From Laetiporus sulphureus 93-53 (Eukaryota > Basidiomycota > Agaricomycetes > Polyporales > Laetiporaceae), in contig NW_024468512.1 of the NCBI RefSeq assembly GCF_001632365.1, forward strand, positions 786,355 through 850,354: a DNA stretch of 64,000 bases. Reading direction: 5' to 3'. The translations under genes and the position numbers were made by a program. The notes under the pieces are model-generated. The model was given only the letters and a program-made list of their open reading frames with translations, had not been told where the DNA came from and did no database searches. This document shows, piece after piece, positions 46,009 through 56,316 of this stretch (positions are counted from its first letter, which is position 1; each line of letters opens with the position of its first letter).

Positions 46009-47436
46009 TCAGAAGTGCACTTTGAGGGCGTCTGACATATGTGATTCTACAGGGCAATACGGGCATTTGACACGACTATAAAGCATCTCATGAGAAGCTG
46101 CTATGGTAGTAAAATCAGAGCACGCACCCTCCGGGTTTGCTTAGTTTCTGCAAACTATCCTTGGCGATGACATGCCCACAGCTCATCATCATTGGTGGAT
46201 TCTGTTCTGTCGACTGTTCTTTCGAAACCGGACATGCAAATATCGAATGATATCTGTTCTCCGGTGGCAAGGATATTTCAATCTAGGATGCTGATGTAAG
46301 CAAGCCAAAATCTGAAAATGTGACGGGACATAACACTCAACTGGTAGCTCGTCAGTACGACTCCATTCACTCTTACGTTCGCGCATGACCTTCCGGCCCT
46401 TCTCAATTCGCGCGAGCGCTCCTCCTCCTCCAATATCTCCAACGACTCTCAGTGGGACTTGTTTGCTCATGCCCAGACTTGCACAGTACTCCTTCGCGAA
46501 CATAGGCTCTAGATCGGAATGTAGCGATGGAGAAGCCAGGTCCGCATAGGGTGATAGTTGTAGACGAGCCAGAGGCAGATAGAGCATACAAGTCATCAAA
46601 CGACGTATCTCCGGCTCGTGCTGAGAGTAAAAGGGAGGGAACACCGTTCTTGCGTATGTCAGTGCAGGAGAATAGTCCGGGGGATGTGACGTGAGGATAA
46701 GACGCATGAACTGTGAACGATGAAGCAAGAATTCAAGAGACGAGGAGTGATGATGAAGGAAGTGACGGTTTCGTGCCGCCCATCTGCACCGAAATTAAGC
46801 TTCATGATCGCGCTAGAATGTCATGTAACGCACTCCAATGCGGGACCGACATTCTGATACTTCAGAGCCGTCATAATGCGGTATAATTCAGCAAAATTTG
46901 CTTGCTTTTCCGAGTCTATCTCAACACCAGATTCCTAAGGAAATTGTCACAAATAGCTTTATAAGACAGATGTGGTGTGTCTTACCTCAATGAAGGTCTG
47001 TGCCGTGTGGAATTGACCAGTTCGGAGGAAGTGTAACGCAATGGAGTGTTCCAGAGCAGCATTAGCTTCTGGTGAAGTGAACATAGGAGGATACGATGGC
47101 AGTGCTGTGGAGAATTTCTAGGCTCGGTCTGTTGAGATACACTGAAGCACAACTTATGAAGAAACGCACCTTGTCGAGCGTTTTGCCCACCTTCATTAGG
47201 GAATTATAAGCCTCCTTTTGCCTCTCATCTACTTCCATCTTCTTTGTTTCCACTGTCTTTGCGAGGATAGTGAGTGTCTCATCCGTCACGGTGCCGGCCT
47301 TGAGCCGATCTTGCACTTCGCGGAGCGATTGCAACAGTGAATCAAGGGAGTCATTAACACTAGGAGTCTTCCCCTTTGCAGAAGCATTTGAAGTCAATTC
47401 CTCTAGCTTCGTGAGCTCTTTCAGTGGGCCATCCAT
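46009..47436 (-). CDS. RMD5: GID/CTLH E3 ubiquitin ligase subunit Rmd5/Gid2
   Basis: This is the RING subunit of the GID complex that degrades gluconeogenic enzymes. The ATG at 47436 gives '[20 protein letters not shown]'. Further upstream frame is open only from non-ATG codons. A helical N-terminal region leads to '[20 protein letters not shown]' 'TFIEE' (LisH), then a CTLH/CRA region with '[16 protein letters not shown]' and '[17 protein letters not shown]'. The degenerate RING follows: '[20 protein letters not shown]', '[18 protein letters not shown]', then after an intron '[20 protein letters not shown]' and the stop at 46009. The pattern and C-terminal ending are hallmarks of Rmd5/RMND5. 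It is divergent from NSA1, with 115 bp between starts. Confidence 0.93.
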
Positions 47437-47551
47437 TGGTGTCGTCGCCTGGTGGTATGTGGGCAAGTCGGCCTCACGGCGATCACAGTCATCAGACGCG
47501 GTGTAACGTGTAAAGTGGCGGCGGCGTCACACAGGTTTTCTCTTCACCGCT
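47437..47551. promoter_or_regulatory. 115-bp divergent promoter, RMD5 / NSA1
   Basis: The start codons of the minus-strand RMD5 and plus-strand NSA1 genes are 115 bp apart. Any regulatory sites for both must lie here or inside the genes. No TATA box is obvious. Confidence 0.5.
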
Positions 47552-49065
47552 ATGCCTAGATTTTTCACAGGAGACGTGCTCGGTGCTTTGAAGGCTATCA
47601 ACTACACTCAGGGATATGATTCGAAGGAATGGAAGGCTCAATCGACAACACTTCTGTCGGGCGCGGTGGAAGAGAAGCCGAATCCTATCCAAAAACTAGC
47701 CATTTCTCGGGTCGACTCGAAACCCCTGGTACAATTCAACTTGAGCTGCTTCCTTGCCTATCTGCTTACAAGCATGTGCTCAAGGAAAGATAGCCGCTGC
47801 GCACAGTGATGGATTTGTATACGTGCGAACTGTCGACTCCACTGCCGTGTCTGCTGAGCCTCTACACGAGTGGATAGAAACTCGGCTGAAGCCCGAACAA
47901 CGTTATATCGGGCTTGGGATATCGGGACGGTGAGCTGCACTGGCAGTGCTTCAGCAATTTTGATGATATTCAGCTTATGTGCGGCTCCACAGGCGTGTGT
48001 TCTCCTGCACATCCAATGGCGCCCTCCGGTCAACCGTACTTCCTCACGAAGACGTTGGTGCCAGCACCCATACCGCCGCGCTTCCCATGAGATTGTTTGA
48101 CTGGCGCATGTCATCAAATGCCGAAACGTTTGCATATGGCGGCGACGAGGTGGAACTATCAGTATGGAGCACCGAGACAGCCTTTACACTTCGAGACGAA
48201 GCAAGCAACAGCAACGAGACAAGAAAGAGAAATCGAGGAGAGCAGCTCTTACCCGGAGAAGTCTGGAGAGCCAAAAATGTGCGTGATAGCTGAGCCTCGT
48301 GCAAGTTCTGTTTGACTGGAAACCATTATGCCACAGGTGCCTAACGACGGCCTGAGCCTACGTCAGCCCGTCCATATTACCGCTCTTACCTATCTTCATC
48401 CTTCTCTCTCGGCTTCCCATCACCATCTACTTACTGGAACGCAAGCCGGAAATGTTCGCCGCTACGACACACGAGCCGCGAGGCGGCCGGTTGCCGATTG
48501 GAAAGGGCTCGGGAAGGTCGGCGGTGTTAGCATCGTCGAAAAGGGGCTGTCTGAGAAGCAAGTATTTGCCAATCCCAAATAAGTAGCCGCCCAGCTAATG
48601 CTAGGTCTTGACAGCGAGGTTTTTGTGGCAGACCGTGCATGTAATCTCTTTGCATTGGACATGCGAAACGGACGCGTCGTTTATGGCTATAAAGGTCAAC
48701 CTAAATTCCTCTATCTATCTGTCTATCAGCTCAACAAACGCTTTGTTCTCTTAGGTCTTGCTGGCGCCATAACATCGATAGCGCCGTCGCCTTCACTCCT
48801 TGCCTCTGTATCGCAGGACCGATTCCTACGCCTTCATAGTACATTGGCTCCGCCATCACAAGCAGGTGCACAACAGGAACACAAAGGGGATGTATTAGAC
48901 AAGCTCTACATGAAGACGATACCTACAGTGGTCATATGGGATCAAGCTGCGGAAGGCCTTCAAGTTCAACCTCCGGCCAACTACCGCGACGACGACGAGA
49001 ATGAAGCTGACGATGATATGTGGGATAATATGGAGAACGTTGGTGACAAGAAGGGGCGGAGATGA
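47552..49065 (+). CDS. NSA1: 60S ribosome biogenesis factor Nsa1/WDR74 (WD40)
   Basis: Nsa1 is a beta-propeller protein of nucleolar pre-60S particles. The ATG at 47552 gives 'MPRFFTGDVLGALKAINYTQ'. Following exons encode propeller blades: 'AAAHSDGFVYVRTVDS', 'MRLFDWRMSSNAETFAYGGD', 'EVELSVWSTETAF', 'PVHITALTYLHPSLSASHHH', 'LLTGTQAGNVRRYDTRAARR', 'PVADWKGLGKVGGVSIVEKG', 'VFVADRACNLFALDMRNGRV' and 'AGAITSIAPSPSLLASVSQD', 'RFLRLHSTLAPP'. The 'GNVRRYDTR..RRPVADWK' block is diagnostic. The C-terminal acidic stretch 'EADDDMWDNMENVGDKKGRR' runs to the stop at 49065. In the next frame a basic 'RRSKKKQDRG' follows, so the true C terminus could be longer through an unrecognised intron or an indel. Confidence 0.87.
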
Positions 49066-49222
49066 TCGCCGGAGCAAAAAGAAGCAGGATCGCGGAATAG
49101 CTGGTAGTCCCATCACATTGCCGCATTCGCTGTCGATGGTAGAGTTGAGTAGGTCATGGGACAAAATATCGCTAGTAGACTCATTGTCAGAGTCGGAGCG
49201 TTCGAAGGGGCAATTTATGCGA

Positions 49223-49539
49223 CTAAGAATTGCGATAATATTGCCATCCTACCCAGTTGGCAATCACGAAATATGACGTAGTCGGTATGAGAAGTATGAA
49301 GAAGTACTTGTAATAAACGTCTTGAGCGAGGATATCCACAAGCTGTAGATGGCATTTGGAATGCCCTTGTCGTCATGTCTTGTGTGTAGCAGCGTTTGAA
49401 ACTCTACACTCACCCAGATCCCCGTTTGATGTTGATGATGGAATGCTTCGAAGAACGTCGCGTAACTTCCGAAAATAAGCAACAGAAGTGCAGAAACTAT
49501 CAGAAACAGGCCAGTCTTTAAACTTGGTGCTTCTGCCAT
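49223..49539 (-). CDS. PIG-Y-like subunit of GPI-GlcNAc transferase
   Basis: Two exons (49414-49539 and 49223-49342), joined by a 71-nt GT-AG intron in phase 0, encode 81 residues. Reading through the intron instead gives a different, poorer C terminus. The protein starts 'MAEAPSLKTG' and has two membrane helices: 'LFLIVSALLLLIFGSYATFF' and 'YFFILLIPTTSYFVIANWVG', ending 'WQYYRNS'. Size, two-helix topology and the end 'LIP...W.GW..YRN' resemble PIG-Y, a tiny ER subunit of the complex that starts GPI-anchor synthesis. The similarity is short, so another small two-helix ER protein remains possible. An in-frame ATG at 49569 would add ten residues. Confidence 0.68.
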
Positions 49540-49569
49540 CGGGTAGCTGAACAGCGGAAGTTCATGCAT

Positions 49570-50118
49570 GCAATGAACGATTGGAATTTGCTACCTACGG
49601 CTGATTTTCTGATTTGACTGTCATTGGCAGAGGAGTTAGGCATTGATCGCGACACGGCTTGAATGTCGAATCGGCAAGTTGACCACCTCAAGTTGGCGGC
49701 TTGAGGCTATGATGATGATGTGTATCTTGCCAACTGTCACTGTCTAATGCTGTGTGACCGTAGTAGTACAAGCGCCCTAGAATATCTCTGCGAGTGTGAT
49801 CGAGATCTAAATCTCATCATCATCCTGCCCTCGGGCAGCCTCGGGCTCGTCTCAGGCAGACCTATTAAATCGCCTTTTTCTGAGGAAGCGACGACAGGCG
49901 AAATAACTCTGGCGCTGCTGGTAGGGCCGGAGGTATCTCTGCATACACATATTGTTGATGGCCACCATCATCGGCGTGCAGTCGCACAATTTCACTGACA
50001 CACTGGCACGCATACACCCTGCTAGTAACGGAACCCGAGAAAAACATGGACGTGGTCATCACTGTATAAACCTGTCCGTATGTGCAGCTACGATAAGCCT
50101 AGCCTATGATCACGTTCT
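49570..50118. other. Intergenic region
   Basis: About 550 bases between the PIG-Y-like start and the end of the first BTB gene. A short 'gatgatgatg' run lies near 49710. No gene recognised. Confidence 0.35.
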
Positions 50119-51664
50119 TCATGCTGCCCAAAAGGTCAGCCCGTTGGTACTACACACTTCATGAGATGAGTCATGACGCCTCCGACTGATCAGCTCCGAG
50201 ATGAATGTCGATAAGACATCATTAGTATGAGGAAGTTGCCCATTCGTTATTGCCGCAATCCAGTTAGGTAGCGCATCTTTTACGCCTTGATGACCGCAGT
50301 TGGCGACCAAGAACGCAACCTCTAGTTGATAGATTTCGGGATACCTAGGTTGTCGCAAGAATTAGAGAAGCACAAAGGACAACAAATCAATGTGACCTGG
50401 AACTGAACTCGGAGAACACTTCATCGAGTATATTCTCAGCGGAAAGCTGAGATCGAATGTTTTCGGAAGCTAATTTCTTCAATTCCGGCAGATCGTACTA
50501 TAGTGCAGATTGCATGTGATGAGTTACAGCAATGCACGTCGAACTGAAAGGTATGCATGCCTTGTCCGCAAGTCTATACATAGATTTCGGTGAACATGAC
50601 GGAGACTTGACCCCGGGGTACAGGGGCGGTGCCGCAGTCTTTCCCTCGGCCTTCGCACTCTGCAAGCATGACCTAAGAGGAGCAAACTCTATATGCCCTG
50701 TATACAAGTAGGCAATAAGAGCTTTCCACCTGTTCAATGGACAAGTGATGTTGGTTTTTTAATTCCTCAAGTGCAGGTCCGCTTACGTCTTGTATGCCAT
50801 ATCATGTACAAAAATTGTCCGGCCAACGCATACTGGCTTTATCATCGTGACGCTTGGCGACATGGTGTCATTCCCGCTGGCGAGCAGTATAGATGATTCT
50901 CTGCCTGTCCCCTGCCCCAACATTTCCAGATCGGTCTTCAATCCATGGTTTTAACACTTACAGCCATCGTTGTGTCCTCTATGTCTGACTTCGTGGCCAC
51001 CTCCGCTCTGGGCGTCGCTTGCCGCTCTTTCTCTTCAAGCACTTTCCTCACTTCTCGATCCTCAACTGCGCCACTATCTGAAATAGCCCAATCCCGCTCT
51101 TCGTCCTCGAGATCGCTATCTGACTCGTATCCGTATTCCACAGCAGATAATCGCTTGTTCGCAAATTCCGGAATATCATCTACGATGTTTGTTAGAGAAC
51201 TTTCCATCAATCCACTAGTCAACACTACGCCTCCCGAGCTGCGTCACAGTAACTGTCTCGAGATGTAGGATGATCCATGCACGCTTGTCAAATTCGGGGG
51301 AGGCATTGGTAAGCGTGGCGCTTGCAGCAAAAACAGGACGCAGCTCGTGTACAAATGTATCGGATTCAGAATCAAAGCGCCGAGTGAAAAGAAGGAACTT
51401 CGTGTCGACAAAGCTGCAAACGTCCATGGATCGGAATATCGCGAGTCGAAATGCTTCTTCTCTTGTTGGAGGTGGTGGTGTTCGTACATCGGCCCTCGTG
51501 CCACTGATGAAGAACGCATTGTCGCCACTCTCGGCGGGCTGCCCTTCGTTGGACCATAAATGTGGCGACCCAGCGGATATGCGCCGACCCTCGGACATTC
51601 CGATGTCGACTGGGGGCGAAAGGGCGACTGGCGCGCGCTTGCGTTTTTTGTCCTTTTCTCTCAT
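50119..51664 (-). CDS. BTB/POZ-domain protein, tandem paralogue 1
   Basis: The ATG at 51664 starts 'MREKDKKRKRAPVALSPPVD'. The BTB domain is split by introns: 'AFRLAIFRSMDVCSFVDTKF', 'HELRPVFAASATLTNASPEF', then after an acidic insert 'RWKALIAYLYTGHIEFAPLR', 'SPSCSPKSMYRLADK' and 'LPELKKLASENIRSQLSAEN', with a C-terminal helical part 'YPEIYQLEVAFLVANCGHQG'. Between the two BTB halves lies an insert with 'EYGYESDSDLED' and a charged helix, matching the neighbour at 52226-53695. BTB domains dimerise and often recruit Cul3 ligases; no second functional domain is visible, so the role is unknown. It sits head to tail with its paralogue, 561 bp apart. An upstream start beyond 51664 cannot be excluded. 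Confidence 0.83.
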
Positions 51665-52225
51665 ACTTGCACCTGAGCTTGTGGCCGACAGGAGAGTCGA
51701 GGCAACGGCAATGCGAGGTCGGATAATAAGGCCACCGTCGCCACCCTACAACGTGGCGGACGCGAGGTGTCAAGCGTCAGGACAATGTTTGCCCCGTAAG
51801 GCGTTCAACTCTTACAAAAATGACGATCTCGCGGCTCGGACAGAGCAGAAGGCACATATGTCACTAATAAAGGAAGCCGTACCACCAAGTCGTAGGACTT
51901 CGGCTGACACGTGTATCAGTATGCACTTAGATGTCATGAAAAAGGAACACCCACGATAGAAATACCAGTACTTGCCTTCGGCCCATTGTACGCTGCGACG
52001 GACTGAAGATAATAAAATTGGTAAGATGATACGCGCTTTGATACACCCGTTAGCAGATGGCTGTTCGGCATCAAGAAAGAGACAGATACGATCGCATACA
52101 GTCTCATTGGCTAATTTGACAGAACAAAGCAGGCGTGGTCAGCGAGCCATCGACGAAGGAGCGCTTCGACACGCAAATATTCGCAACATTACGTAGCGAT
52201 CCGAGGAAGCCACTGCTAGTATCGC
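51665..52225. other. Intergenic region between the BTB paralogues
   Basis: These 561 bases hold the presumed promoter of the first BTB gene and the 3' flank of the second. No gene recognised. Confidence 0.35.
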
Positions 52226-53695
52226 CTAAGACAATCTACGAGCCGAACCACACTTCGATGCGACTCCCTGACCCTTGGCTGTGAGACTGAGGATGATGGA
52301 CAGCAGCACTTCGCTGCACTGCGGGAGGCACCCTCCGGACATGTTGTCTAGAAACCGCGGTAGGGCAGCCATGACGTCCGGGCGGACGCATTGCTTGCAG
52401 AAGAAATCCACTTCAAGCTGGTGGACTTCGAGGTATCTACGTAGTGGAGGAATAGAACATGAGCATACACGTGCGAACCCATGCGAACTGGTGTCTCACC
52501 TGGACGTGAAGTCGGAGAACAGCTCAACGAGGATGTTCTGGACGCACAGCTGCGCGCGTATGTTGTTCAGCGCCAGTTGTTTAAGCTCGGCAAGACCGTA
52601 CTACGAGGACATGCCAGAGTGATTGTCAGCGTACGAGCAGCTGTGGACAAGCGAGTCGCGGAGGTACTTTCTCAGCGAGTCTATACATAGACTTTGGCGA
52701 ACACGACACAGTCTTGTGGGGCTTACATCCCTCGTGCATAGCAGAAGTTCTACCTTTGCTTGTGCGCGCCGACGACGAGCGGAGAGGAGCGAACGAAACC
52801 TCGTTAGTGTAGAGATACGAGACGAGCGCCGTCCATCTGCGGCCCGACGCCGTTATGAGTGTTTGTATAGCGTGGAGCCCCACGAACGTACTCATGTCTT
52901 GAATGCCACATCGTGCATGACCGCCACTCGGCCCATGCGCGCATCTGCAATTCCATGCATACCATTCTCTTCTTCGTACGCATCAGCTGTGTGCTTGTCA
53001 CCACGCGAAGCATGTCCTGCGCTCATTTCCTCGTCTTGGTCGTCATCCTCCAGATCGCTATCATCCTCATACCCATACTCTTCAGCAGGTAGGCAGTAAT
53101 GTCGGCTCTGCGATTCCTCGTCGTCAACGCGTGCCAGTACTATCAAACGCCTTCTCTCAGTACGCTATACCTTGATAACGATATACATGCAGAACTAATA
53201 GCACTCACAACTGTTGAGCTCGGGTGAGGCTCTCCTGAGTATAGCACTATTCGCGTAAGCCACGCGCGGACCGAAAACCTCCATACCATCTGCATGCTGA
53301 CGGAGACGAGAGAACAGGTGGAACTCAGTGTCGACGAAGTTGCCCTGGGTGATAGAGTGGAGGATCGCTAGCCGGAGAACCTCGCCTCTTCCCATATGCA
53401 TGTCTGGCGGACAGTCCGACAGCTGTGATCCCATTCTCGATGGAGACGCAGAAGTGGTAGAGGAGCTCGGAGAGGACGACGGTTTGGACCAGCCAGACGT
53501 CTCGTCGCCGCTCTCGTCATTCAGGGAAGCAGCATCTGCCTTGGTCCTCCTCCCCTCCTTTACGCCTCGGACTCTTTTCTTCGAAACCTCCTTCTTGCCT
53601 CGCTCGCCTATGCATTCGTCGAGATGCGCCAACACCGAGGCAGACCTGATGGACTCGGCACCTCGATGGCGAACGGATGCGCTAGATATCATCAT
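52226..53695 (-). CDS. BTB/POZ-domain protein, tandem paralogue 2
   Basis: The ATG at 53695 starts 'MMISSASVRHRGAESIRSAS'. A Lys/Arg- and Ser-rich N-terminal region precedes the BTB start 'VLRLAILHSITQGNFVDTEF', 'HLFSRLRQH' and 'RVAYANSAILRRASPELNS'. After an acidic insert containing 'EEYGYEDDSDLEDDDQDEE' the BTB resumes: 'RWTALVSYLYTNEVSFAPLR', 'VSCSPKSMYRLAEK'. The C-terminal exon ends 'LSLTAKGQGVASKCGSARRL'. Order, intron positions and insert parallel the gene at 50119-51664, so the pair arose by tandem duplication, but sequence identity is modest, so it is not recent. Function unknown. Confidence 0.82.
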
Positions 53696-55068
53696 ACGTG
53701 ATAGCGAAGAGAAAACTGAGGCGTTTCGCTTTTTTACATGACCATAAATACTTTAATTCATGAGACGTCTACTCCTGTGAACTGTTTGTGTATCCCTGAG
53801 GCATTCGCACCCGACCTTCGACCGAGAGCACATCCGAAACGATCGTCAGCATGCACTCGCTTGCTATAGAAACTGGCGCGGAATGGCGGAAAGGACGCAA
53901 CTCCTGTTTGCTTCATGGACTCAAGGCCGATCAACGCACCGAAGACGCAAGGCGAGGACAATCATGGCTCACCTTGCACCGAAACTGAACATCAATGAAT
54001 TAATGGTTCGGTTTGCGACAATTGCGCTAGTGGATACGATCCTATACCTGACCCTTCGGTGCGCTGACGAGCTGTGAGAGACTCAAGTGAAACACGAGGA
54101 TTCCCGCTGTCGCTGGTCTGAGCGAGCCCTCTGATCAACTTTCGGCCGGATGAAGTTTTGCAAAGGAGGCTGCAATGCCCGTTCAGTCCACACAGGGCGC
54201 CGCCCATCCATTGACATGAGTACACGCCCCACAAGACTGCCACTCACCGGCAACCCTCGAGGTTCGAGGTTGTAGATCCGAACGGCTGGCGGACGAGAAG
54301 TAGGGGAGATGGTCAAGTGTCACTATACAACAGATATGCGGTAGATTGTGCAAGGAAACCGTACAAAGGTTACGAACAATGGGCAAGCAGGCAAACACGC
54401 AGGAAACCACTCCATCCTGGTATACAAAGCGAGGCGATGACTGGGACTAACTGCACGCGGCGGTGAGAAGCAATGAGGGATCGGACAAGAACAATGACGA
54501 GAAAGAATCGAGGTACAAAACAGAATGTTATAAAGTGGGGCGCACTGAAGCGCCATCAATTAGCGGAGAATATGCTAGAAACAACAAAGCTGATGGTACA
54601 AGATGTGTATGTTGAAAACTGTAAAGATAGTGGCCGTAAACAACAATATAAATCGAGCACCACCAAGGCGGGTTCACTATATCCTGGACATCTGAGGACG
54701 TTAGAATAAACAACACAGGGAGAACAAAAAATGTAAATCCAAAGACGAGGCACCGCCGTCCGCTTTCCCTTCCGAGTCCGCGTGACTCACGAGAGCGTTT
54801 CAGTCTCCATTTCATCCGGCGTCGGCAGAGGGAGAGGCACCGTCGCCGGCGACAGCGCCATAACTGTTGAAGAACAGTTTCCGTATGCAGGGCTCGGAGA
54901 GATGGAGAGCGGGCGCAGAAGGCCCGCTATAGTTGTAGAGGCCGTGTCGTATGACGGATGGCGCTGGAAGGGGTTACGCGTGTGCGAACGCGACACGGGA
55001 GAGGCTGCAGCACATACGACAAAACGATGCACGCACCACCACCGCCATCACACACAGGAGCAGAGATG
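53696..55068. other. 1.4-kb intergenic region
   Basis: Lies between the second BTB gene start and the 3' end of the orphan gene, both minus strand. An AT-rich stretch at about 54460-54730 probably belongs to the orphan gene 3' flank. Short frames only; a minus frame at 54787-55032 ending 'PLPTPDEMETETLS' could be a further exon of the orphan gene. Confidence 0.35.
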
Positions 55069-55794
55069 TCAGCAAGCGACTCGTCCGGGTGAGAGAACAA
55101 AAGTGCAGCACGAACCGAGCGGGGCGCTCCCAAGGAGCTTGAATGGGTAGGGTGGGGCAGTACCGTCCTCTGCTGCGGTGTCTGACAGCGTCAGGCCGAG
55201 CCCGTGGTCAGAGAGGCCCGGACTGAGGCTGGATGAGCGCGCATAGAAGAAGGTGTGTGGCGTGTTGAGGTTGGTGTTGCTCGGGCGGAGGATGGGTGAT
55301 GTCGGAGGGAAGCAGAGAGTGGAAGATTGCAGAATGGAGAGAAACTCTTCGAGAGCCTCGGAGGGCAGGCTCGATCTGAATGGAGGAGAGATGGGTCAGC
55401 GATAGGCTCGTGATACGGACGCACCAGGCACAGCGCTGGTTATACAGACAGACAGTGATCAGAGCGATCGTAAGGTGTCTGTAGCATGGCCACCAGAGCA
55501 GAGGAGGGCGGCTTACCTGGGTGACGCTCGCGGGGAGAGGGACTCGCGATCAGAGGAGTCGGGTGGGGCAAGCTTCGTCGATGAAGCAAAATCGTCATGC
55601 ACATCGAAAGGCTCCTCGCCTAGCTTGAGGAGGTCAACGCCGTCCGCAACGAGACGGACATTGTTAGCGACACGGGTCTGCGGGCGGTGGATGGCATGCT
55701 GGAAGGAAGCGTAGGACGATGCTGCGGGCGCAGCGAGGCGGACGGGGCGGGGAGCGACGACGACAAAATTGTCGGGTGCCTGAGTATAGTTCAT
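55069..55794 (-). CDS. Uncharacterised Ser/Pro-rich protein
   Basis: Exon 1 starts at the ATG at 55794 ('MNYTQAPDNFVVVAPRPVRL') and ends '...SPRASPR' at a good donor (gtaagc). Exon 2 follows a polypyrimidine tract ('...cctccattcag') and reads 'SSLPSEALEEFLSILQSSTL', 'CFPPTSPILRPSNTNLNTPH' and 'HTFFYARSSSLSPGLSDHG'. The stop at 55069 is one choice; a further intron into 54787-55032 would give a longer, acidic end. The Ser/Pro-rich, low-complexity composition with one short helical block ('ALEEFLSIL') suggests a mostly disordered regulatory protein. No family recognised. Divergent from the MFS gene. Confidence 0.5.
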
Positions 55795-56316
55795 GATGGA
55801 TGCGGAAGCGGTGCGATCAGGGGATGGGTATGAGGTGCGGGCAACAAGTGTTTCGCGAGAGACGACGATCAACGGGGTCACCGCCCAGTCCTGGTGACGG
55901 TGGCTGTCTGTTTGTGCGTGCTTGGTCGCTCGCGGTCACGGGATGAGCCTCGACCGACGTGCCTAGCGCCCGTGCGGAGGCCGTCGTTCCGGACGAGCAC
56001 ATCGCCCACCGCGTCTCTCGTCCACGCGCTCTTTCGCGGCGACATTCCACACAACATCGCCGCCTTCTTCGCGTGCACGCGGCTCCGAGGTCGTCCCATC
56101 CAGCATGCACCGTGCCAGCCCTGCTCAGAAAGAACCACTTCCGAACAAACAGCGGGTTCCGCACACGTAAATGATTATGCCCGTGAATCAGATCCACCAT
56201 CTCGATATCTGGCACGTCACCATTCCTTCATTATAAGATACCGGCCTGCTGATTCCTCCTCCAGCCAGCTCCCTCTGCCAGCGTCCACCAGCTGCCCCGA
56301 GTGCTAGAGCCGCTAA
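55795..56316. promoter_or_regulatory. Divergent promoter, orphan gene / MFS transporter
   Basis: A 522-bp GC-rich interval between two divergent start codons. It holds open frames on both strands typical of GC-rich promoter DNA, none convincing as protein. Confidence 0.4.

Noticed and set aside
48999..49065. Frameshift at the NSA1 C terminus
   Set aside because: An acidic tail followed by a basic one in the next frame is suggestive, but the annotated stop gives a complete propeller and the tail is poorly conserved in the family; evidence is too thin to call a break.
50945..51959. Plus-strand frames of 107 and 229 codons
   Set aside because: They are antisense to the BTB gene exons; Ser-rich composition arises from complementing acidic codons.
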